From: Loripinus fragilis
Taxonomy: Eukaryota > Mollusca > Bivalvia > Lucinida > Lucinidae
Assembly (NCBI GenBank): GCA_964019695.1
Contig: OZ026524.1
Location: 61,139,066-61,203,065 of the forward strand
Length of the DNA stretch: 64,000 nucleotides
Direction of reading: 5' to 3'
The translations under genes were made by a program, and so were the position numbers. This document shows, piece after piece, positions 56,400 to 64,000 of the stretch (position 1 is the first letter of the stretch; each line of letters begins with the position of its first letter). The notes beneath the pieces are model-generated. The model did no database searches and had not been told where the DNA came from. It saw only the letters and a list, made by a program, of their open reading frames with translations.

Positions 56400-57425
56400 A
56401 TGCAGACAAGGCTTTCTCACAGAGTTATATGACCCTAGTGACCTTGAAAATTAGTTCAATGTCACAAAAATCTAATCATTTCATAAAGTCCTCCTAATGA
56501 TGTAGCTGCGCCAGTTTAGTCAAACTGGCCAATGTGTCAGAAGGTACAATGCAGACAAGGTTTTTTCTTAGTAATATGACCCTGGTGACCTTGAAAATTA
56601 GATCAAGCTCACCAGATTCTAATTATTTCTTAAGATCCCCTAATGGTGTATTTGTACCAGTTTGGTCAAAACCTGGCAATACAGTTGCAAGAAAGAGTGC
56701 AGACAAGGCTTTTTCAAAGCCATATATGACATGGTGAGTATTGGTGACCCATATAAAAATTAGGTCAAGGTCACCAAAATCTAATCATTTCTTAAAGTTG
56801 TTCCAATGATGTATTAGTGCCAGTTTGGTCAAAATCTTGCCATTGCTGCAGAAGATAGAGCACAGACAATGTGTTCGTAGTTATATGGCACTAGTGACCT
56901 TGAAAATTAGATCAAGGTCACCAAAATCTGATCATTTTTAAGATCCTCCCAATGGTGTATCTGTCTCAGTTTGGTCAAAACCTGGCCATGAGTTCAGAAG
57001 AAAGGATGCAGCCAAGGCTTTTACATAGACATACATGTACATGACCATGTTGACCTTGAAAATTAAGTCAAGGTCGCTAAAATCTGATCATTTCTTAAAG
57101 TCTTCCCATTGATCCATGTATCTGTGCCAGTTTGGTCAAAATTGACCATTACTTCAGTTCTAAGGGAGTGCAGGCAATGTTTTTCATAGAGCTTTATGTT
57201 ACCCTGGTATCATTGAAAATTAGGTCAAGGTCATCAAATTTAAATCTTATCATTTTCTTAAAGCCATAACAATGATGTATCTGTGCCAGTTGGTCAAAAT
57301 ATGGCCATTTGTTCAGAATACAGAATCGACGTGGGGTTTTTTCATGGTTGCATGACCTTGATAATGACCCTGGTCAGTGGTGACCTCAAAAATCGGTCAA
57401 GGTCACTTAAATAACTGAGATTTCT
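56400..57425 (+). repeat. ~155 bp satellite with TCAAGGTCA half-sites
   Basis: GCCAGTTTGGTCAAAA recurs at 56511, 56657, 56820, 56966, 57127 and 57286, spaced 146-163 bp. Each unit holds GTGACCTTGAAAATTAG and, in at least four units, TCAAGGTCA. Confidence 0.88.
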
Positions 57426-57699
57426 GCTCCAGCTTATGCCTGAACTTTCATGGCCATAAAAAGATCATTCTTGAGTATAGCACGCATTTGCAGAAATAAG
57501 GCTGCCCGTTGGAAGAATTAATGTATCAATGTTCTAGGGCTGGGGCCAGTCTAAATTTGCAAGTAAGGAAAAGATCCAAGATGCACACAAATCATCCCGT
57601 TGTATGATATAGTGTCTTTTATATAGTATCCTGTCACTGTTCCGAAAGTAAACAATGCGTTTTTACCATTTGGTTTTTTTTTTCAAAAAGGAATACTTG

Positions 57700-57864
57700 T
57701 TAGCCTCGTTTCGGCTTTCTTTGTTTCATTTCGAATTTATGTCGGCATGTGCGCTATGAAATTTAAACGAACAACAAGGAAAGAGGGTGTATCGTCGATA
57801 CATCGCGATCAGTCTGCACATGCGAAGCCTGGTTAATACAGCTGTTCATCGATGATCCAATTGT
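57700..57864 (+). other. Possible non-coding first exon of the 58.8 kb transcript
   Basis: A GC-richer stretch with two CATCGATG/ATCGATAC-like boxes ends at a good donor, AATTGT|GTGAGTAT (57865). It is proposed only because a matching acceptor and small ORF lie downstream. There is no direct evidence of transcription. Confidence 0.25.
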
Positions 57865-58822
57865 GTGAGTATTTCCTTTTATTTACTTTATTTATATTGA
57901 ATAAACGGCCTGAATAAACTAGCCTACCGCTGTACGGAATCAGGTCAACGAACAGAAACAGAATCAGTGTATCACTCAAAACGTGATAAACAAACGATGT
58001 AATCCATTTCCTTTGTAGTTTTCCAAATTTAAAACATGTTACCTTCAGAATAATGACACATGTACACGAGAAAGAGTTGTGTAAATTGATTGAAGTTTTG
58101 CCGACGTCACATTTTCGCCTGTGTCAGGCAGTGGAATAAATTCATGTCTGGGTCGTAATGGTTTTGTCAAGCCTGCTCATGCGATGTTTAGGTACATGAC
58201 ACAGACAGTTCTTCAACACATTATTAAACATAAATCTGTTCTTGCTATTTCCCGTATTTTTTTTAAAAAAAGAAAACGGTTGGAATTGCCATACGAGTTT
58301 ACGACAATGGGCGTAGACAGTATGACGAAAGTGCAAGTCATTTTTTTACTAAAGTTTATTAAAATATTGGCAAATAGGTAGCTCAAAACGGAGCACAGAG
58401 ACTTTAAAGCAACCAGGTACATTGGTAAACTAAAATGTGTTGCAACCCTTTTTGATGTATCAATGCTTAGGGAGGAAACAGGTTATTATGGGGTTCAAAG
58501 TAACCCTCTATAAATAAAGTCTTCGTTTTATTTGAAAGCTGGTTTATTATAGGTCCTACTCTATTCCATTAGAAAATATAAAATATTTAATATTAATCGT
58601 TTTGTATCCATACACATATTGTAATGAAGAGATTGATACCCAGCACAAGTGTAGTCCCTAATCAGACTTCTCCTGTAGGAGCAATTTGAGCTTGGTCCAT
58701 ACTGTTGGCCTCATTACCTATATTAAATGTAAATAATGATAGACAACTTAAGCAGATAACATTTTGATGTAGTTTTGAGCTGGCACTTTTAGGGTTGTGA
58801 CACGCATAAAATAATTTTTCAG

Positions 58823-58956
58823 GGCATGATAATGGAAAGTGCTTGGCTGACACCATCCTTCCCAGCCTTAAACAGCTTCCAAAACAGCACAACTGCCACA
58901 GAGGCTACAGATGAAGTGATTCTAGACTTGAAACCGTCCTTGTTTGTCTAAACAAC
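58823..58956 (+). CDS. Candidate exon with a complete 41-codon ORF
   Basis: The acceptor ATAATTTTTCAG (58811-58822) is followed by a 134 nt exon and the strong donor GTAAGTAC (58957). Within it an ATG at 58826 (second ATG at 58832) opens a frame to TAA at 58949-58951. It encodes MIMESAWLTPSFPALNSF..., with an acidic middle and a C-terminus ILDLKPSLFV. The exon is open in this frame from its first base, so it could equally be the last coding exon of a longer protein whose earlier exons I cannot identify. The SLFV-COOH end has the look of a class I PDZ ligand only loosely. I do not recognise the protein. Confidence 0.4.
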
Positions 58957-59129
58957 GTAAGTACAAAATAATTGTCAAATTATTTTACACTGTTTGCCTG
59001 CATACATCATCATGCACCTAAGGCCAGGCGTAACAACCTACGCCATTGCATGGATGTTGCAAACACGTAGTATGGCGCCATCTTTGATTTACACGGTAAG
59101 TTTTTCCCTTCGTAAAATAATACATTTAG

Positions 59130-59560
59130 TTCATCTTCACAGTGGGACTGTGTGGAGAACCCATAATCCACTATGCAGGCTCAAAGTCAAGGTGACACTT
59201 GAATGTCATGGGATTTACCCTTCAATTTTGTGTCTGATCCATACTTTTACTCACCATTACTTGCTGAACCCTTTGAACTTGTTTTGAATAAACTTCACCC
59301 AAATGTTCTCTCAGTGTGACAGTGTGCAGAATCCACGACTCAGATACCCAGATTCAAGATCAAGGTCACACTTCAAGGTCATGTAGTAATATACCCTTGA
59401 ATTTCGTGTCTGCTCCACATATCTCCTGAACCATTTGAATTATTTACTTTAAACTTCACTCAAATTTTAGTGAGACAGTGTGCAGAACCCATGACTCAGT
59501 TATGCAGACTCAAGGTCATTGTCATATTCCCATGTAATTAAAGCCATTTATAATACTTAA
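59130..59560 (+). repeat. ~180 bp satellite with TCAAGGTCACACTT
   Basis: Three units share CAGTGTG.AGAA.CCA, TGCAGACTCAAGGTCA and AACTTCACTCAAATTTT. They lie in the putative 3' intron of the 58.8 kb candidate. Confidence 0.7.
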
Positions 59561-59754
59561 ATGTATTCATTCTGTTCATAGTGTTAAAATGTGTACATTT
59601 GTTTGCACTTTAACATGAGAAACTAAATTTCATGCTCAGTTGAGTTGAGCACAAACAAGTTTTATATCCAAATGGCAAATTGGAATATGATCTCTGTGAT
59701 TAAATAATTACCATATCAGTTATGGTTACTTTGTTGCTTGTAATATATGAATTG

Positions 59755-60054
59755 ATGTGTGGATCCAGAAAGTTTTGCCAGAGGTCAGGGTGTCCAACTC
59801 TGACCACATCTTTTTAGCGGGGAGAAGATTCAAATACCACTAACAGCGGGCCATTATCTGCCCGCCAGTGAAACACCATTTAAATGGCGTTTCGCTGGCG
59901 TGCCAATGATGACCCAACATTGAATGCTGGCTTGCCGTAGCTTTGAGAAATTCAGGGGATCCGGACCAGTAATTGCTAAGTAAGAAACCCTATATTTTTT
60001 ATATTTTCAGGGGGGTCCGGACCCCCTGCCCCCACCCCCCTCTGGATCAGCACA
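59755..60054. mobile_element. GGATCC-ended TIR element, third copy
   Basis: TGTGTGGATCCAGAAAG and CTCTGGATCAGCACAT are decayed ends. It contains the CAGTGAAACACCATTTAAAT hairpin and the GGGGTCCGGACCCC palindrome in the same order as 20437-20731. Confidence 0.7.
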
Positions 60055-60120
60055 TGGAATTGATTCTCTGTGTGTCTAAGTGAGTTTACAGTTAACATGT
60101 ATTTGCTTTGTTCATTACAG

Positions 60121-60300
60121 GCTGTTATGTGGAGAAATGGGATGTTCCAGTGTTAAAGTATAAAGAGTGTATTTTATAAAAGAATATTTTAAAACCATCA
60201 AGAGGAAAGACAAAACATTAAGCTTGTGGAAGCTTGAGAAAGATACTGATGTGTCAATTTATTTTGTAGATGGCCTGCAATTGAAAATTAAATTGTAACC
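60121..60300 (+). other. Possible terminal 3' UTR exon
   Basis: The acceptor TTTGTTCATTACAG ends at 60120, and an ATTAAA variant polyadenylation signal lies at 60287-60292. This would complete a three-exon model with 58823-58956. Speculative. Confidence 0.25.
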
Positions 60301-60394
60301 ATTTTTATTATTGTCATTTTTAGTTCATCTGAGTCATAGGCTAAATACATAAAATTATAGTATACCAATGACATTGTTGTCCGTCTGAGCACAT

Positions 60395-60777
60395 TAATTA
60401 AAAAAAAAGTACGCCCGTATTTTATGTAAAAAGTACGCTTGGATTTTTAAAAAAATCCAGGCGGACTATTCTATTATGACGCCTGGATTTGTAAAAGTAC
60501 GGCCGGATTATCTGAAAATACCTTTAATTTATACGCCAGGAATCCGCCTGGAATATTTTCCAACCTGCCAGGAATTATTCTCAATTTGCATATTGGCCGG
60601 ACTAATTTAAATATTTCGTCTGGGAATACGCCTGGAATTCCTTTGATCTGTTACTAAAAATAAAATTCTGCTTGTACTGTATATTAGTAAAAATCCAGAC
60701 GGGATACAGGCGTAATATGCTACAGAAGTACGTGCCTTTTCCACCTGGAAACCAAGCGGGTATTTTCATACGGGATG
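60395..60777 (-). repeat. TACGCCTGGA palindromic element, reverse copy
   Basis: The complement begins ATCCCGTATGAAAATACCC like the forward copy at 55952. It carries many AAGTACG, TCCAGGCG and CGCCTGGA words. The copy is about 100 bp longer than the forward one. Confidence 0.7.
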
Positions 60778-60815
60778 TTCCGTTCAAAAATTACATGGAA
60801 AAATGTCATCCAAAT

Positions 60816-62410
60816 TGTCACAAGGGTAACACTTTTTTGTGACATTTTTTCCCTTACCTTCAATTCAACTGTAAATTGTATTAAACACTATTCATGTATA
60901 GTCAAATATTGAATTGCAGTTGAAATATAGCATAAAAGCTGTAGGAAAACAATCTTTTCATCTTTTTTAAACCAGATAAATCGGAAATTTGTAACCTTTT
61001 ATAAACACACCCTTTCAAATTTTTATCATACAGAATTTCATATGATTGGAGTAAAGTGAATTGCCTCATAAAATATACAAAGTTTTATTCAAAAGGAATG
61101 CTGTTTTAATGACTAGCTGTCTTTAAGCTTTCTAAAGGAACCAACTTGCCTATAAAACAACAAGTATGATTTTATGTAGCCAGTACTGAATAAAACCACC
61201 CAGATATGTCACAAGTGTAACATTTAAGGTTTCAACCATCAGCATTTCAATTTGTTTTTGCATTTCATAGCTTTTTTGCTGTTTTTCTGGTCAAGGGAGC
61301 CCCCAAAAAACATTATGAGGAATTGTGGTGAAATCCTTAAGCTGCTGACTTTGTGGCATGATTTTAACTGATGTCACAAGTGTAACACATTTTAGGAATA
61401 TGTGATAAATGCATATACATGGCAAATCTTAAATGAAATATTACTTATTTGGTCTTTTTAATAATTCTTGAATGCATAAATATAATTTAAACACAACAAA
61501 AAGTCAACAACTTCACCAAATGTGTAGTCAATACTAGTTACGGTCCAGCAGGAATGATACTTCCTCAAGCCAATATACTAGTTTCATTATGAAGCTGGCC
61601 ATCCTTGAGCTACATTCTGGGATAGGAATCATGCTAAATTCAACACTGAAGAAATCAGACAATCTTAAACCAAACTATAACTTGATTTAGACAGGTAGAC
61701 TTTAAAATGTGATTTGTGTCACAAGTGTAACATATATTATGGATTGAATTCATCTCACTTTTTCCTGTGTTTGGTCAAAGGATGATCTATTCAACAATTA
61801 ATTTGATATATTTTGGTATTTAGGGTAGTTATTCACTCTTTCGATACAAAGAAAACACAAAATGGTGTAAACAAAAAGGATAAAATTATGCACTCACAAG
61901 GAGGGAAAGGTATTTTTTCACAATTCAAAAAATATTTACAGGAATTTATTGAAGAAAACCAAAAAAGATGCTAAGTTGTACATACTATAGTAGGTTACAT
62001 AAAGTATAAGAGATAAGAAAAGACAAAAGGGTCATAATCAGTTCCTTTGTTTGCTTGTCACAAGTGTAACACAATTATTTCTTTCTATTTAAGCCTTAAA
62101 TTTGTTACAGATTCTTTAGAATTGCAAAAATGGTATCAATCAAATCATTCAATTGATAATTTATCCCACAATGAGTGCTGTCAACTGTTTTCTGATCATT
62201 AACATTTTATAACTCCTTACTATGCTTAATAAACAAATCTGAATAGTTCATTTTTTAAAGTCTTGTGCTAAAAAAAGGGAATTGATTTATGTTTGATACA
62301 TTTTAATCAATTTCCATGAAGCCAATTCACTTCATCCTATATAAAATCTTAAGAGATAAAAAATTCAAAGGAGAAACTCCCTCTTCTGATTTTGTCACAA
62401 GTGTAACACA
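60816..62410 (+). repeat. Six dispersed copies of TGTCACAAGTGTAACA
   Basis: The 16-mer, with one G/T variant in the first copy, occurs at 60816, 61207, 61372, 61717, 62057 and 62393. Spacings are 391, 165, 345, 340 and 336 bp. I see no other similarity between the spacers. It is either a decayed ~340 bp satellite or a cluster of binding sites. Confidence 0.75.
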
Positions 62411-63215
62411 TTCCATTACCAACATATGTTATTGTGTTTAATATGTTTTATATCCTATATATTCAAATGAAATTTGCTCTATGTTTTTCATATACCCTAC
62501 TTGTTATCTAAGAACAATTTTTAACAAAAATCATGCTTATTATTTAAATTAGAAAAACTTTTCCTCTACACAGTGAAAATCCAGGGGTGTATTTTCACAT
62601 AAAATTTTATTACAAGTGCAAATTTTGAGCGAAAGATTAAATTTTACTTTGAAAATGTGTATACATAACTACTTCATCAGTTCATGAAAGAATATTTACA
62701 ATTCTGCATACCTGTGTTGTTTATAATCAAGCTAAGTGTAGCTTATAGAATTGTAAAAAAATAAGGAAAAAATGATTAAAGTATTAAATTTAAAGCATTG
62801 TCCTAAATTTTATTCTTAAACCAGTATTTGTTTCTGAAATTTTGATGTTCCCTGGTTAAGAGGATGTAAAAAAGATAATGATAGAGCAATTTTGAAATTT
62901 GACCCCCAATGTCACACTTCGGATGCATTTTTTTTTTTAAATCACCCATCAGCGGTTTCAATTGGATCAAATATTATATCTTATTCAAATTAATTTGTAC
63001 ATGTATGGTATATACAGCTTGAAACAATAAGATAAGGAAAAAAAAACACTAGAATTCCGAGAATCGGATGTGTCGCCTGGCCAAACAGAAGTCAATCAAG
63101 GCAAATTTGTCGAATTTATATTCCGGGCGAAGGGTTAATTTAGAGAAACTTATAAATGACAAAATATAAATCGTCAAAAACGCAAGAAACGCACTCTCAC
63201 GGAAACACTGCTGAT
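62411..63215. other. AT-rich spacer, nothing recognised
   Basis: No ORF, hairpin or repeat that I can support. Confidence 0.4.
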
Positions 63216-63276
63216 ATGGGTATAGGGAATAAGCGATTGCCCCTCCTCCCCCCCCTGTAAAAAGTTGGACCCCTCC

Positions 63277-63760
63277 CAGTGGCGTAGCTTCCTTTAGGCC
63301 ATGTAGGCCGCGGCCTACACTTTTTCAGAAAGTAAAAAAAATATAAACACCAAAAATGCAATAAAATGGAGGGGGGAGGGGGTAGGGGGTGAGTAAATCA
63401 GAAAGATATTCCAAATTATCCTGATATCAGACGTCACCCATTACCCACTGTAGAAGAACGGTTGTTTGCGTTCCAGGACGAGCTGTCACGTGATGTTGCT
63501 AGCCTACCCAATAGGAAATGAACCATAGCACAAAGCTTTGCAACCTGTATAATTGCATTTTCACCATAATTGGAGTCCTTTTGACCATGCCACTGACATC
63601 CGCAACATGCCAAAGGTAGCATGAAAAGAATTAAAAACTACTTGCGCTCAACAATGATGTCTGCCAGGCTGTCCTTCGTAGCGATGATCTACAGACACTT
63701 GATGTTGACAGGGTGATAAACATGTTTGTGTCAGACAAATTTAATGCAGAAAATTAGTTT
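63277..63760 (+). pseudogene. hAT transposon remnant: 5' terminus and transposase C-terminus
   Basis: CAGTGGCGTAGCTTCC at 63277 is a typical hAT terminal repeat, followed by the subterminal palindrome GTAGGCCGCGGCCTAC. It sits in a GGATCC-type fragment (63219-63275). Downstream are pieces of the hAT C-terminal dimerisation domain: LLTMPLTSATCQR (63578-63616), then a stop and frame change, MKRIKNYLRSTMMSARLS (from 63621), then another shift to LDVDRVINMFVSDKF (to about 63755). Most of the transposase is deleted. The other terminal repeat is not seen before the window ends. Confidence 0.7.
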
Positions 63761-64000
63761 TTTTTCTAAGTTGGCTTGTGATTAATAGTTTTGTTGCTAC
63801 CTGCATTTAGATATTGAAACTTGATGTCGCTTGTTTTTCAACATACATGTACAGTACATTTTATCTTTTATTTGGGATGATCATTACAATGTCACATGTC
63901 TTCTAGCTATATAACCATGTAGGCTCCTATAAGCCTTCTAACCCTTAAAGCACCAGCCAAAAACTGCAAATGAAAGACGCATCTGCCTAAGTCCTCTGTT

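Noticed and set aside
63434..63622. 62-codon minus ORF
   Set aside because: It is antisense to the hAT transposase remnant, which explains the sequence better.

Overview
The window looks like a repeat-dense, AT-rich stretch of an invertebrate nuclear genome. I think it is a lophotrochozoan, most likely a bivalve mollusc. The evidence is a spliced gene with a 12 kb intron, tRNA-derived SINEs, Penelope-like and LINE fragments, many terminal-inverted-repeat (TIR) elements with clean target-site duplications (TSDs), and the TTAA-flanked hairpin repeats I associate with bivalves. The species call is inference.

Only one host protein gene is convincing. It is a two-exon, plus-strand LicD/fukutin-type gene. 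Coding exon 1 (4236-4350) carries a signal anchor. Coding exon 2 (16501-17372) carries the catalytic region with the WDDDID motif. The phase-1 junction is open across the splice and predicts a 328-residue type II membrane protein. Its intron holds a 1.37 kb tandem duplication, a diverged ~190 bp satellite, a Penelope-like reverse transcriptase remnant, a SINE and a foldback. A second, weaker candidate lies at 57.8-60.3 kb: splice-like signals around a 41-codon ORF (58826-58951).

Layout. 0.3-1.0 kb: TIR element. 1.1-2.9 kb: inverted Penelope-like tail copy. 3.0-3.9 kb: satellite with oestrogen-response-element-like palindromes. 4.2-17.4 kb: the LicD gene. 17.4-19.9 kb: an SGNH-esterase/zinc-knuckle retroelement ORF broken by three insertions. 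20-25.4 kb: several TIR and foldback elements. 26.3-27.7 kb: an 86 bp minisatellite and clustered CCCCGCGGGG hairpins. 31.6-41.8 kb: three tandem ~3.5 kb units, each carrying the same LINE C-terminal fragment. 46.5-48.3 kb: further partial copies in a ~383 bp array. 48.7-57.4 kb: satellites, TTAA elements and a 1.17 kb transposon with 5 bp TSDs. 60.8-62.4 kb: an isolated 16-mer recurring six times. 63.3-63.8 kb: an hAT transposase remnant.

I found no clear operon, defence island, CRISPR array or metabolic cluster. The strongest original observations concern repeat architecture. They are empty-site-proven insertions inside the tandem array, a TIR family with two independent 5 bp TSDs, a superfamily of hairpins sharing arms but not loops, and motif clusters conserved between otherwise dissimilar spacers.
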